A stretch of 64,000 nucleotides of DNA from an uncultured Prevotellaceae bacterium. GTDB lineage: Bacteria; Bacteroidota; Bacteroidia; Bacteroidales; Bacteroidaceae. Within the stretch, counting starts at the first letter, position 1; every line of letters starts with the position of its first letter. Positions 1-7,695 of the stretch are shown piece by piece. A program made the position numbers and the translations under genes. The notes below the pieces were generated by a model that worked only from the letters and a program-made list of their open reading frames with translations, was not told where the DNA came from and ran no database searches. Location of the stretch: the NCBI GenBank assembly GCA_900318795.1, contig ONLU01000004.1, forward strand, positions 1 to 64,000. The letters are read 5' to 3'.

Positions 1-149
1 AAAATCCGCAGTCGAAAGCTGTGAACCGAAATAAGTCGACTCGTAAGCGTTCATCAAAGTCCACGGATACTCCTCCTACTAAAAAGAAGAAGGGCTATGA
101 TTTCCGTTTGGAGAGGGTTGATCATATTCCAACGAAGGATAACCCGTAA
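1..149 (+). CDS. C-terminal fragment of an unidentified basic protein (5' end outside window)
   Basis: An open frame enters from the left edge (first full codon at base 3) and stops with TAA at 147-149. The 48 visible residues are rich in Lys, Arg, Ser and Thr, followed by a short tail ending HIPTKDNP. Such a tail would suit a disordered, nucleic-acid or ribosome-facing C-terminus, but no domain is visible and I cannot name the family. It converges with radC. A 10-bp inverted repeat spans the stop codon. Confidence 0.55.
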   Translation, partial: NPQSKAVNRNKSTRKRSSKSTDTPPTKKKKGYDFRLERVDHIPTKDNP

Positions 150-165
150 TTCTTTGTTGGAATAT
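124..165. terminator. Possible bidirectional hairpin between convergent genes
   Basis: ATATTCCAAC (124-133) and GTTGGAATAT (156-165) are perfect inverted repeats with a 22-nt loop that contains the upstream stop codon. There is no strong T-run, so a terminator role is inferred only from the position between two convergent genes. Confidence 0.35.
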
Positions 166-170
166 CAATC

Positions 171-890
171 TTAGCATTTTCCTTGTTCGTGATAGCTGTA
201 ATAGTTGCCGTCCGTGATGATGACGTGGTCGAGGAAGTGGATGCGCATCATGTCGCAGGCTTTCTTCAGTGAGGTGGTGATGGCATCGTCGTGTACGCTG
301 GGGTGCAGGCTGCCCGACGGGTGGTTGTGGCAGACGGCCATGATGGTGGTGTTGGCCAGTATGGCCTCGCGCATGACGATGCGAACGTCGACACTGACCT
401 CGGTGATGCCGCCATGCGAGATGCGGAGCTTTTTGATGAGCCGGTAGTTCTGGTTCATGAGCAGCAGCCAGAACTCTTCTACGTCCAGATCTTGCATCAG
501 GGGATGCATGTGGTTGTAGATGCGAGTGGCAGTACCCAGGTCTGGACGCTCCTCGGGCGTTTCCATCTGGCGGCGCTTGCCCAGTTCGCAGGCGGCGAGA
601 ATGGTGATGGCCTTTGCTTCGCCCACACCGTTGTATTCGCAGAGCTGGCGGATGGTCATCTTGCCTAAAGTGTTCAGGTTGTTGTTGCAGTCACCCAGCA
701 CGCGCTTCATCAGGTCTACGGCACTCTCCTTGGTCGAGCCGGAACCAATCAGGATGGCCAGCAGTTCTGCGTTCGACAGGGCTTCTGGTCCTTGGCGCAT
801 GAGTTTCTCGCGGGGGCGATCCTCCTCAGCCCACTGATTGATGTTCAGCTTCTCTGACCGATGGTCAGAGTGTGGCGTTGCAATTTCCAT
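171..890 (-). CDS. radC: RadC family JAB/MPN-domain protein
   Basis: The 239-aa protein has an N-terminal helix-hairpin-helix part (PEALSNAELLAILIGSG, about residues 35-51) and a C-terminal MPN/JAMM metal-binding domain. The motif HNHPSG starts near residue 188 and a downstream Asp lies near 201. RadC proteins were once linked to DNA repair, but their exact role is unsettled. The size is slightly above the usual ~225 aa. The extra length is the N-terminus: residues 3-13 (IATPHSDHRSE) are encoded by a dispersed palindromic repeat also found in the GH43 gene, so the normal start has been replaced or extended. The GT2 gene lies 5 bp upstream on the same strand, suggesting cotranscription. The family call is secure. 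Confidence 0.95.
   Translation of the reverse strand: MEIATPHSDHRSEKLNINQWAEEDRPREKLMRQGPEALSNAELLAILIGSGSTKESAVDLMKRVLGDCNNNLNTLGKMTIRQLCEYNGVGEAKAITILAACELGKRRQMETPEERPDLGTATRIYNHMHPLMQDLDVEEFWLLLMNQNYRLIKKLRISHGGITEVSVDVRIVMREAILANTTIMAVCHNHPSGSLHPSVHDDAITTSLKKACDMMRIHFLDHVIITDGNYYSYHEQGKC
851..883 (-). repeat. Dispersed palindromic element, copy in radC start
   Basis: On the minus strand it reads TTGCAACGCCACACTC followed by a perfect 8-bp stem, CTCTGACC / GGTCAGAG, with a 3-nt loop. It lies two codons after the radC ATG and is translated in frame as ATPHSDHRSE. Compared with the copies at 37101-37203, the fourth stem pair is flipped (T-A for A-T) while pairing is kept. Confidence 0.85.
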
Positions 891-895
891 AATCG

Positions 896-1894
896 TTATT
901 TGTAGAAGTTCTTCTCGAAAGCCGTAAACTCATCGTGTTTCCTGACGCAGCGCTTCCACCACGACTCCAGGAATCCGAGGCCGTAGCCCATGAGCTGTAC
1001 GAAGGCAGCGGGGATGCTGAGCAGTCCGACGTGCAGACTTTTGTTCTGCAGGGATGAATCCGTGCAGATAATCAGCGCGTAGAGCAACAGGGGCAGCAGT
1101 GACAGCCAGGCGGTGAAGGGGGCCAGTAGCATGAGACCGATGACACCCAGGGTGAAGACCATGGGTAGCAGATGTACCAACTTCAGTGTGCCGGGATGGC
1201 GCTTCTCCAAGTTGACGCGGGCGATACCGCTGTTATAGACCTGTCGGAAGAATTTGCGGAAGTCGGTGCGCCGCTTGTGCCACACCCATGCGTCGGGGAA
1301 GAGGCGCGGCTGATAGCCTGCCTCGACAATGCGATAGGAGAAGTCGATGTCCTCGCCGAAGCGCATCTTCGAGAAACCACCCAACTCCTGATAGACGTCG
1401 CGGCGGATGCCCATATTGAACGAGCGGGGGTAGAACTTGTCGAGCTTTGCCTTGCCGCCACGGATGCCTCCGGTGGTGAAGAAGGAGGTCATCGAGTAGC
1501 TGATGGCCTTCTGCACGGGAGTGAACGACGGATGAGACGCATCAGGTCCTCCCCAGGCGACGATGTCTGAGGGCTGAGAACTGAGAGCTGAGTCGATAGC
1601 CTCCAGATAGCCCTCGGGCAGGACGACGTCGGAGTCGAGGATGATGACGTACTGGCCCTGTGCCCGCTCTACACCGTAGTTGCGGCTCTGACCGGGACCG
1701 CTGTTCTCCTTGAGGTAGTAATGCAAATCAAGGATGTTTGCGTACTTGTCGCAAACATCCTTGCAGGGTTTTTGTGAACCATCCTCTACAATGATGACTT
1801 CAAAGTCTTTCAGTGTCTGTGAACAGAGACTCGCCAGCAACTCGTCCACCTCGTCGGGACGATTGTAGACAGGAACGATGATTGAATATTTCAA
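896..1894 (-). CDS. Glycosyltransferase family 2 with C-terminal membrane segments
   Basis: The 332-aa GT-A glycosyltransferase starts directly with the nucleotide-binding strand YSIIVPVYN. It has DSD at residues 87-89 as metal/nucleotide-sugar motif, and GEDIDFSYR as acceptor-side acidic motif. Hydrophobic segments between about residues 235 and 305 suggest membrane attachment. It probably transfers a sugar in surface-glycan synthesis; the substrate cannot be read. The start codon appears to be TTG (1892-1894): the family's first strand follows at once, and an in-frame stop lies just upstream with no ATG between. Residues 102-110 (SALSSQPSD) are encoded by a heptamer repeat. The gene lies 39 bp after efp, a gap filled entirely by 7-bp repeats. 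Confidence 0.9.
   Translation of the reverse strand: MKYSIIVPVYNRPDEVDELLASLCSQTLKDFEVIIVEDGSQKPCKDVCDKYANILDLHYYLKENSGPGQSRNYGVERAQGQYVIILDSDVVLPEGYLEAIDSALSSQPSDIVAWGGPDASHPSFTPVQKAISYSMTSFFTTGGIRGGKAKLDKFYPRSFNMGIRRDVYQELGGFSKMRFGEDIDFSYRIVEAGYQPRLFPDAWVWHKRRTDFRKFFRQVYNSGIARVNLEKRHPGTLKLVHLLPMVFTLGVIGLMLLAPFTAWLSLLPLLLYALIICTDSSLQNKSLHVGLLSIPAAFVQLMGYGLGFLESWWKRCVRKHDEFTAFEKNFYK
1567..1594 (-). repeat. Heptamer repeat inside GT2 gene
   Basis: Four units of 7 bp, CTGAGNN on the plus strand (CTGAGGG, CTGAGAA, CTGAGAG, CTGAGTC). In the gene's sense they read NNCTCAG and encode SALSSQPS. The same unit family recurs at 22027-22054 and 55133-55167. Confidence 0.75.
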
Positions 1895-1933
1895 TTGTAA
1901 TTGTCAATTATCAATTATCAATTGTCAATTGTA
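1895..1933. repeat. Heptamer repeat filling the efp/GT2 gap
   Basis: Near-perfect 7-bp units (TCAATTA or TCAATTG) occupy the whole gap between the efp stop and the TTG start of the GT2 gene. They abut the start codon, so copy number would change the spacing of the ribosome-loading region. Confidence 0.8.
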
Positions 1934-2500
1934 TTACTCTTTGGCGCGTGCCAGATAAGAACCGTCGCGGGTGTCAACCTGAATGAGGTCGCCCTCGTTG
2001 ATGAACAGGGGAACGCGAACCTCCACACCAGTCTCCAGTGTAGCGGGCTTCAGGGTGTTGGTGGCGGTGTCGCCCTTGATGCCGGGCTCAGAGTGGGTGA
2101 CGCGCAGAATAGTCTTCACGGGCATTTCGGCATAGAGGATGGTACCGTCTGTGGTGTCGCTGACAACGGATACGACATCGCCTTCCTTCATGTATTCGTG
2201 ACCGATAACCAAGTCGTTAGCGATGGGAATTTGCTCGAAGGTCTCCTGGTTCATGAAGATGCGGCCTTCCTGGTCTTCGTACAGGTACTGGTAGTCGCGG
2301 TGCTCGATGACCACGTCCTCCAACTTCTCGCCGATGTTGTAGCGACGCTCCAATACGCGGCCGTCAGTGACGTTCTTCATCTTGATGTTCATGATGGTGT
2401 TTCCCTTGCCGGGCTTACGATGCTGAAAATCGATGCAAACCCAAATAGCACCGTCCATGCGAATGGCGGTTCCTTTCTTAATGTCTTGTGAATTAATCAT
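1934..2500 (-). CDS. efp: Elongation factor P
   Basis: The 188-aa protein is full length for EF-P, which rescues ribosomes stalled at polyproline stretches. Three beta-barrel domains are expected. The domain I loop HRKPGKGNT places the Lys that is modified in other species at about residue 32 (PGKG). The C-terminal domain ends GDLIQVDTRDGSYLARAKE, typical of the family. The gene is transcribed divergently from rpmH, with a TACCTTTG promoter element 44 bp upstream. Confidence 0.97.
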   Translation of the reverse strand: MINSQDIKKGTAIRMDGAIWVCIDFQHRKPGKGNTIMNIKMKNVTDGRVLERRYNIGEKLEDVVIEHRDYQYLYEDQEGRIFMNQETFEQIPIANDLVIGHEYMKEGDVVSVVSDTTDGTILYAEMPVKTILRVTHSEPGIKGDTATNTLKPATLETGVEVRVPLFINEGDLIQVDTRDGSYLARAKE

Positions 2501-2543
2501 AAAATAGTACTATTATAATATGTGAAATGTCATTTTGCGGGTG

Positions 2544-2551
2544 CAAAGGTA
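2544..2551 (-). promoter_or_regulatory. efp promoter -7 element
   Basis: The minus strand reads TACCTTTG, matching the Bacteroidota TAnnTTTG consensus. Transcription would start around 2535-2540, giving a leader of about 35-40 nt. Confidence 0.7.
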
Positions 2552-2601
2552 CGAAATATTTCTTAATTCATTGCCCGTCAGACATATTTTTTTGAGAAAA
2601 A

Positions 2602-2633
2602 CTTGCATAATTCGAAAATATTGTGTAATTTTG
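2602..2633 (+). promoter_or_regulatory. rpmH promoter
   Basis: CTTG at 2602-2605 and TAATTTTG at 2626-2633, spaced 20 bp, fit the TTTG-N19-21-TAnnTTTG consensus upstream of rpmH. Confidence 0.7.
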
Positions 2634-2679
2634 CAGCCCAAATCGACAATAGATAATTTTAAAATAACGATAGAAAACA

Positions 2680-2835
2680 ATGAAAAGAACATTTCAGCCG
2701 CACAATCGCCGCCGCGTGAACAAGCATGGCTTCCGCGAGCGCATGGCAACGAAGAATGGTCGTCGCGTACTGGCTTCTCGCCGCGCTAAGGGCCGTAAGA
2801 AGTTAACTGTATCTGACGAGCATCACGGAAAGTAA
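2680..2835 (+). CDS. rpmH: Ribosomal protein L34
   Basis: The 51-aa basic protein starts [20 protein letters not shown] and continues [20 protein letters not shown], the classic L34 signature. It is a structural protein of the large ribosomal subunit. The C-terminal tail [11 protein letters not shown] is slightly longer than in E. coli. It lies between its own promoter and a strong terminator, so it is probably monocistronic, head to head with efp. Confidence 0.98.
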   Translation: MKRTFQPHNRRRVNKHGFRERMATKNGRRVLASRRAKGRKKLTVSDEHHGK

Positions 2836-2856
2836 ATTCCTGTATGTACGGATAAG

Positions 2857-2895
2857 AATTGGGTATGTTTTCTAAGAAATATACCCAATTTTTTT
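2857..2895 (+). terminator. Rho-independent terminator after rpmH
   Basis: AATTGGGTAT (2857-2866) pairs with ATACCCAATT (2881-2890) and is followed by a run of T. It lies 21 bp after the rpmH stop. Confidence 0.9.
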
Positions 2896-2923
2896 GTTGT
2901 CTCAATTATTCTTTGTACTTTTG
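2893..2923 (+). promoter_or_regulatory. Promoter of the PASTA/pseudouridine synthase/ddl run
   Basis: TTTG at 2893-2896 and TACTTTTG at 2916-2923 with a 19-bp spacer match the Bacteroidota housekeeping consensus. The start codon follows 27 bp later. Confidence 0.8.
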
Positions 2924-2950
2924 CTATCGATATTATAGAATTAAGGATAA

Positions 2951-3628
2951 ATGACTACGAAAGAATTCTTTGGCAAGATATTCAGCCGCTATCTGTTGCT
3001 TCACTTTCTGGCAATGGCCGTCTTCATGGTATTAGTGGGACTGGGCATTAAGTTCGGGCTGGAATATTATACACATCATGGCGAGGGAATAGAGGTGCCC
3101 TTGGTGAAAGGACAGACCTATAACAAAGCTCGTCAGACACTTGAAGAGTTGGGACTGGCTATCGTGGTGAACGACTCGGGCTACAATAAGGAGTTTCCTG
3201 CCGATTACATATTGGCGCAGTCGCCCAACCAAGGCATGAAAGTGAAGCGCGGACATGTGATATATGTGACGGTCAATTCGCCTTCCTCGCCCACGTTCGT
3301 CATTCCGGACATTGTGGACAACAGCAGTATTCGTGAGGCCGAAGCCAAGTTGATGGCCATAGGCTTCCGTCTGTTGCCGGCCCAGCAGGTGCATGGTGAG
3401 AAAGACTGGGTGTATGGTATTATGTGTCGCGGACGGCGCGTTTCCAATGGTGAACGTATTCCCATAGAGTATCCGCTGACCTTGTTGGTGGGTAGTGGTA
3501 CTGTCGGTGAGAGCGAAGAATTTGAGTATGTCGATGCCACCTCCTCAAATACTGGCGTTGTTGATGAAGAAATAGACGAGTTTGAGGAAGTCAAGGAACC
3601 CCCTGTAGGAGAAGAGAATGCTAGATGA
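2951..3628 (+). CDS. PASTA-domain membrane protein
   Basis: The 225-aa protein has one membrane helix near residues 15-38 and then two PASTA-like repeats (about 45-110 and 113-180) carrying 'VPLVKGQTYNKARQTLEELGL' style strands. The acidic tail is rich in Glu and Asp. PASTA modules bind peptidoglycan fragments or beta-lactams in kinases and penicillin-binding proteins. Here they stand alone on an anchored protein, a common Bacteroidota arrangement of unknown exact function. It overlaps the next gene by 11 bp, and with ddl two genes on, a cell-wall role is plausible. Confidence 0.88.
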   Translation: MTTKEFFGKIFSRYLLLHFLAMAVFMVLVGLGIKFGLEYYTHHGEGIEVPLVKGQTYNKARQTLEELGLAIVVNDSGYNKEFPADYILAQSPNQGMKVKRGHVIYVTVNSPSSPTFVIPDIVDNSSIREAEAKLMAIGFRLLPAQQVHGEKDWVYGIMCRGRRVSNGERIPIEYPLTLLVGSGTVGESEEFEYVDATSSNTGVVDEEIDEFEEVKEPPVGEENAR

Positions 3629-4661
3629 ATGGGACGATATAGAGCAGAGCACTGACGAGGGCGGTGACGGTCAGTTGTATGAGCACTTGCGCATGGAGGT
3701 AGACCATGGGCAGGAGCCTGTGCGTATAGACAAGTTCATGGCGGAACATGTGCAGCACTCCTCGCGCAATCGTATCCAGAAGGCTGCTGATGCAGGCTTC
3801 GTCTTCGTCAATGATAAGCCTGTGAAAAGCAACTATAAGGTGCGCCCCGGTGATGTCATTACACTGATGCTGGACCGTCCGCACTACGATACGACCATCG
3901 AGCCTGAGGATATCCCACTTGATGTCGTCTATGAGGACGACCAGCTGATGGTCATCAACAAGCCTGCCGGACTGGTGGTGCATCCGGGAGTGGGGAACTT
4001 CCATGGTACGCTGGTCAATGCCATCGCCTGGCATCTGCGCAATCTGCCCAGCTACGATCCCAACGACCCCAGCGTGGGACTGGTACATCGCATTGACAAG
4101 GACACCAGTGGACTGCTGGTGGTGGCTAAGACTCCCGAAGCCAAGACGGAACTGGGTGCGCAGTTTTTCAACCACGACACCCATCGCTCATACCAGGCAT
4201 TGGTGTGGGGTAACTTTGCTGAAGACCAGGGACGTATAGAGGGGAACATCGGACGCGACCCGAAGGACCGTCAGCGCATGGCTGTATTTCCACCGGGTTC
4301 TGAAATCGGCAAAACGGCAGTGACTCACTATAAGGTCTTGGAGCGCTTCGGTTATACAACGCTGGTTGAGTGTCGTCTGGAAACAGGACGCACCCATCAG
4401 ATACGTGCCCACATGAAGCACATAGGACACCCGTTGTTTGCCGATGAACGATATGGCGGCATGGAGATCCTGCGCGGTGAGCGTACGGCATCGTATAAGG
4501 CATACATCCAGAACTGCTTCAAGTTATGCAACCGTCAGGCGTTGCATGCCAAGACGCTGGGGTTTGTCCACCCCGTCACTCATGAGCAGATGGACTTTAC
4601 CAGTGAACTGGCAGCCGACATGGCGGCCCTGCTGGATAAATGGCGAGCAAGAACCCCCTGA
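3618..4661 (+). CDS. RluA/RluD-family 23S rRNA pseudouridine synthase
   Basis: The 347-aa enzyme has an N-terminal S4 RNA-binding domain (about residues 34-85) and a catalytic domain with GLVHRIDKDTSG, where Asp160 is the expected nucleophile. Another family motif is GRTHQIRAH. It should convert uridines in rRNA to pseudouridine, closest to RluD by domain order; the target sites are inferred. The last codons and the stop lie inside a GC-rich inverted-repeat element (4652-4771), so the C-terminus RARTP may have been altered by its insertion. Confidence 0.93.
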   Translation: MLDEWDDIEQSTDEGGDGQLYEHLRMEVDHGQEPVRIDKFMAEHVQHSSRNRIQKAADAGFVFVNDKPVKSNYKVRPGDVITLMLDRPHYDTTIEPEDIPLDVVYEDDQLMVINKPAGLVVHPGVGNFHGTLVNAIAWHLRNLPSYDPNDPSVGLVHRIDKDTSGLLVVAKTPEAKTELGAQFFNHDTHRSYQALVWGNFAEDQGRIEGNIGRDPKDRQRMAVFPPGSEIGKTAVTHYKVLERFGYTTLVECRLETGRTHQIRAHMKHIGHPLFADERYGGMEILRGERTASYKAYIQNCFKLCNRQALHAKTLGFVHPVTHEQMDFTSELAADMAALLDKWRARTP

Positions 4662-4771
4662 GTCGGGGGGTAGGGGGCTGAACAGGCGCAGCCCCTCATC
4701 ATAGTAATATTAAAATAAAAGGTCTGATAAGCGCTTGTTCAGACCTCCATCCCCCTACTCAGAGGGGCTTG
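4652..4771. repeat. MITE-like inverted-repeat element between the pseudouridine synthase gene and ddl
   Basis: The left arm (about 4653-4677, ACCCCCTGAGTCGGGGGG then TAGGGGG) is an imperfect inverted copy of the right arm (about 4748-4770, ATCCCCCTACTCAGAGGGG). Inside are a 7-bp hairpin GGGGCTG / CAGCCCC (4675-4695) and another, GGTCTGA / TCAGACC (4722-4746), around an AT-rich centre. The element has no ORF. It includes the upstream gene's stop codon and ends 4 bp before the ddl ATG. Confidence 0.6.
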
Positions 4772-4775
4772 AATA

Positions 4776-5765
4776 ATGAAACAACTGAAACGCAACATTG
4801 CCATCGTCTGTGGTGGCGACTCTTCTGAACACGATGTGTCTTTGCGCTCGGCACAAGGACTCTATTCGTTTTTCGACAAAGACCGTTATAACGTGTACAT
4901 TGTCGACATCAAGGGACAGGACTGGCATGTAGAACTGCCAGACGGTACGACTGCACGCATTGATCGCAACGACTTCTCGTTTGTGGAGGACGGCAAGGCC
5001 CAACTTTTCGACTATGCCTATATCACCATCCATGGCACACCGGGTGAGAACGGTATTCTGCAGGGATACTTTGACTTGGTGGATATTCCTTACTCTACCA
5101 GTGGTGTGCTGGTAGAGGCTATGACGTTCGACAAGTTTGTGCTGAACCAGTATCTGCGTGGCTATGGTGTCGCAGTTGCCGATTCGCTGTTGATCCGTCG
5201 TGGCTATGAGCATCTGGTAAGTGACGATGAGATAGAACAACGCATAGGTATGCCGTGCTTTGTCAAGCCAGCAGCTGACGGTAGCTCATTTGGCGTGTCG
5301 AAGGTAAAGAACAAAGACCAGTTGGCCCCTGCTTTGCGAAAGGCCATGATGGAGAGCGACGAGGTCATGGTGGAGCAGTTCCTAGAGGGTACTGAAATCA
5401 GTATAGGTATATACAAAACCCGCGAGAAGTCTGTGGTATTTCCTGCTACAGAAGTGGTGTCACAGAACGAGTTCTTCGACTATGATGCCAAATACAATGG
5501 TCAGGTGCAGGAAATCACACCGGCCAGACTCAGCGAAGACGTTACTCGTCGTGTTCGTGAGATTACAAGTCACATTTACGACATCCTTCACTGCAACGGC
5601 ATCATTCGCATTGACTATATCATCTCCAAGACGGGCAAGATCTTCATGCTTGAGGTGAACACTACGCCGGGTATGACCGCCACTAGCTTTATTCCCCAGC
5701 AGGTACGTGCTGCCGGCCTGGACATGAAGGATGTGCTGACAGACATTGTGGAGAACCAGTTTTGA
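4776..5765 (+). CDS. ddl: D-alanine--D-alanine ligase
   Basis: The 329-aa ATP-grasp enzyme makes D-Ala-D-Ala for peptidoglycan. Visible motifs are the N-terminal GGDSSEHDVSLRSA, HGTPGENGILQGYFD, the ATP-grasp lysine region CFVKPAADGSSFGVSKV, and the metal/phosphate motif EVNTTPGMTATSF near the end. The length is normal. It follows a PASTA protein and a pseudouridine synthase on the same strand, and a gap made only of heptamer repeats separates it from the acyltransferase gene. Confidence 0.97.
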   Translation: MKQLKRNIAIVCGGDSSEHDVSLRSAQGLYSFFDKDRYNVYIVDIKGQDWHVELPDGTTARIDRNDFSFVEDGKAQLFDYAYITIHGTPGENGILQGYFDLVDIPYSTSGVLVEAMTFDKFVLNQYLRGYGVAVADSLLIRRGYEHLVSDDEIEQRIGMPCFVKPAADGSSFGVSKVKNKDQLAPALRKAMMESDEVMVEQFLEGTEISIGIYKTREKSVVFPATEVVSQNEFFDYDAKYNGQVQEITPARLSEDVTRRVREITSHIYDILHCNGIIRIDYIISKTGKIFMLEVNTTPGMTATSFIPQQVRAAGLDMKDVLTDIVENQF

Positions 5766-5799
5766 GAGGTGAGTGATTAAAGGTTAGAGGTTAGGAGCT
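5766..5799 (+). repeat. Heptamer repeat filling the ddl/acyltransferase gap
   Basis: Five 7-bp units (GAGGTGA, GTGATTA, AAGGTTA, GAGGTTA, GGAGCT+A) run from the ddl stop to the next ATG. They are purine-rich, so they may act as a ribosome-loading region whose length could vary. Confidence 0.65.
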
Positions 5800-6969
5800 A
5801 TGGATATCAAGGAGTTTGACGAGATAAGACCCTACGAGGCGGGAGAGATGAAGCAGGCCTTTGAAGACCTGATGAATGACCGCCAGTTCTCGTTGGTGCT
5901 GAAGGGCTTTGCACCATGGCTGCCTCAAGGCATTCGTACCGGACTGCTGAGGCTGGCCTTCATGGGGGTCAAGACGCCGCTCGACTTTCAGAAGCGCTTC
6001 ATGAAACCCGTGGTCAAGTGGATAATTCGTAAGCATACGGACGGTTGTACGTTTGATGACCAACAGCTGCTTTCAGACAAGAGTCAGCGCTACATCTTTC
6101 TTTCCAACCACCGTGACATCGTGCTCGACTCGGCATTCTTGGACGTCATGCTGGTAGACCACGGCTATCCTACTACCGTAGAGATAGGCATCGGCGACAA
6201 TCTGCTTATCTATCCTTGGATTAAGCGGCTGGTGCGCATGAACAAGGCTTTCACCGTGCGACGTGGGTTGACAGCCCATGAGATGATGCGTTCGTCAGCG
6301 TTGATGAGCCGCTATATCCACTATGCCGTCACCAAGAAGCGTGAGAATATCTGGATAGCCCAGCGTGAGGGGCGTGCCAAGGATTCCAGCGACCATACGC
6401 AGGATGCTGTTTTGAAGATGTTGGGCATGGGGGGTGATGGGACTCCTGTTGACAGTCTTCGCGAACTGAACATCGTGCCACTGACCATCTCGTATGAGTA
6501 CGACCCGTGTGACTACCTGAAGGCTCAGGAGTTCCAGCAGAAGCGTGACAACCCCAGCTTCAAGAAGAGCAAACAGGACGATTTGGACAATATGAAGACG
6601 GGTATCTTCGGATACAAGGGTCGTGTGCATTACCATTGTGCCCAGCCAGTCAATAACTGGATTGGCGAACTGACTGACTTGCCCAAAAAGGAATTTTACG
6701 AACAGCTGAGCCTGCGTATAGACAGCGAACTGCACCAGCACTATCGGCTCTATCCATGCAACTATATCGCTCTGGATGAGTTGGAGGGTCGTCAGACCTG
6801 TCAACAGCACTATACCCAGCAGGATGTCCAGCGTTTCGAACACTATCTGAAGGGCCAGCTGGCCAAGATTCAGATACCCAATAAGGATGTGGCTTTCCTG
6901 CGCGAACGTATGCTGACCATGTATGCCAACCCTGTTCGTAACTATTTAAAGGCTACAGCCCATGTTTGA
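5800..6969 (+). CDS. PlsC-like 1-acyl-glycerol-phosphate acyltransferase family protein
   Basis: The 389-aa protein resembles Bacteroidota glycerol-phosphate acyltransferases. The block FLSNHRDIVLD near residues 100-110 aligns with the catalytic acyltransferase motif, but His104 and Asp110 are separated by five residues instead of the usual four. Further acyltransferase-like blocks are the basic stretch around 150-160 and ENIWIAQREGRAKD, which resembles the substrate-phosphate block. It probably acts at the inner membrane in phospholipid or other lipid acylation; the donor and acceptor are not evident. Confidence 0.8.
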   Translation: MDIKEFDEIRPYEAGEMKQAFEDLMNDRQFSLVLKGFAPWLPQGIRTGLLRLAFMGVKTPLDFQKRFMKPVVKWIIRKHTDGCTFDDQQLLSDKSQRYIFLSNHRDIVLDSAFLDVMLVDHGYPTTVEIGIGDNLLIYPWIKRLVRMNKAFTVRRGLTAHEMMRSSALMSRYIHYAVTKKRENIWIAQREGRAKDSSDHTQDAVLKMLGMGGDGTPVDSLRELNIVPLTISYEYDPCDYLKAQEFQQKRDNPSFKKSKQDDLDNMKTGIFGYKGRVHYHCAQPVNNWIGELTDLPKKEFYEQLSLRIDSELHQHYRLYPCNYIALDELEGRQTCQQHYTQQDVQRFEHYLKGQLAKIQIPNKDVAFLRERMLTMYANPVRNYLKATAHV

Positions 6970-7027
6970 TGGCATGTCACACTCTGCCCCATGTGCTCTG
7001 ACCAAGATCAGGGTGACCAAAAGGTCG

Positions 7028-7690
7028 ATGACAAGGTTTACAGTTCAAAGCTTTTTAACCTTATTACTCCTCTCTTGTACTACCGACAGTTACGACAAGG
7101 GCGAGGGGAAATACTCGCTGATGCAGGCAGACTTCTGCGAGTTGACGGTCGATGGGCAGAAACAAGCCCTGACGTTTACTACCGACGATGGCGATACCTA
7201 CCAGTTCACAACCCCTTTTACGGCGAAATGGATTGAGACCGCCGATACGACTTATCGTTCAGTGATATATTATAATAAGGTAAGTACAACGCAGGCAGAG
7301 GCAGTGAGTGTCGGCACGGTGGTCACGGTGAACCCCATTGAGCACTGGCGCTATAAAGAGCAGCCCCAAGATCCCATCGGTCTTGAGAGTGCATGGATGG
7401 CCAAGAGCGGCAAATACTTGAATGTGGGGCTACTGATGAAGACTGGTCGTATCAGCGACGAGGAGCTGCCCCATAACATAGGACTGGCACAAGATACCGT
7501 CTATACCTACCCCGACGGACGCTGCGCAGCCAGCTATCGGTTCCTGCACAGCCAGAACGGCATTCCCCAGTATTATACCAACCGTCGCTATGTCAGCATT
7601 CTGCTGCCCACCGTCAAGCCCGACACCATCCATCTGAGCATCCAGACATACGATGGCATCGTGCACAAGACCTTTATAGTAAAAAAGTAA
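7028..7690 (+). CDS. NigD-like lipoprotein
   Basis: The 220-aa protein starts MTRFTVQSFLTLLLLSC, a lipoprotein signal with Cys as probable lipidation site. I chose this ATG because an upstream in-frame ATG at 6962 would put hydrophilic residues ahead of the signal. The mature part (YDKGEGKYSLMQADFCEL, then beta-rich segments ending TYDGIVHKTFIVKK) looks like the NigD-like family, outer-membrane lipoproteins common in Bacteroidota and first seen near a bacteriocin-like locus. The function is unknown. It is followed 5 bp later by a GH43 gene. Confidence 0.7.
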   Translation: MTRFTVQSFLTLLLLSCTTDSYDKGEGKYSLMQADFCELTVDGQKQALTFTTDDGDTYQFTTPFTAKWIETADTTYRSVIYYNKVSTTQAEAVSVGTVVTVNPIEHWRYKEQPQDPIGLESAWMAKSGKYLNVGLLMKTGRISDEELPHNIGLAQDTVYTYPDGRCAASYRFLHSQNGIPQYYTNRRYVSILLPTVKPDTIHLSIQTYDGIVHKTFIVKK

Positions 7691-7695
7691 TAACG

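Noticed and set aside
6970..7027. Possible degenerate palindromic element (GTCACACTCTG) before the NigD-like gene
   Set aside because: Only part of the head matches and the following bases form no convincing stem.
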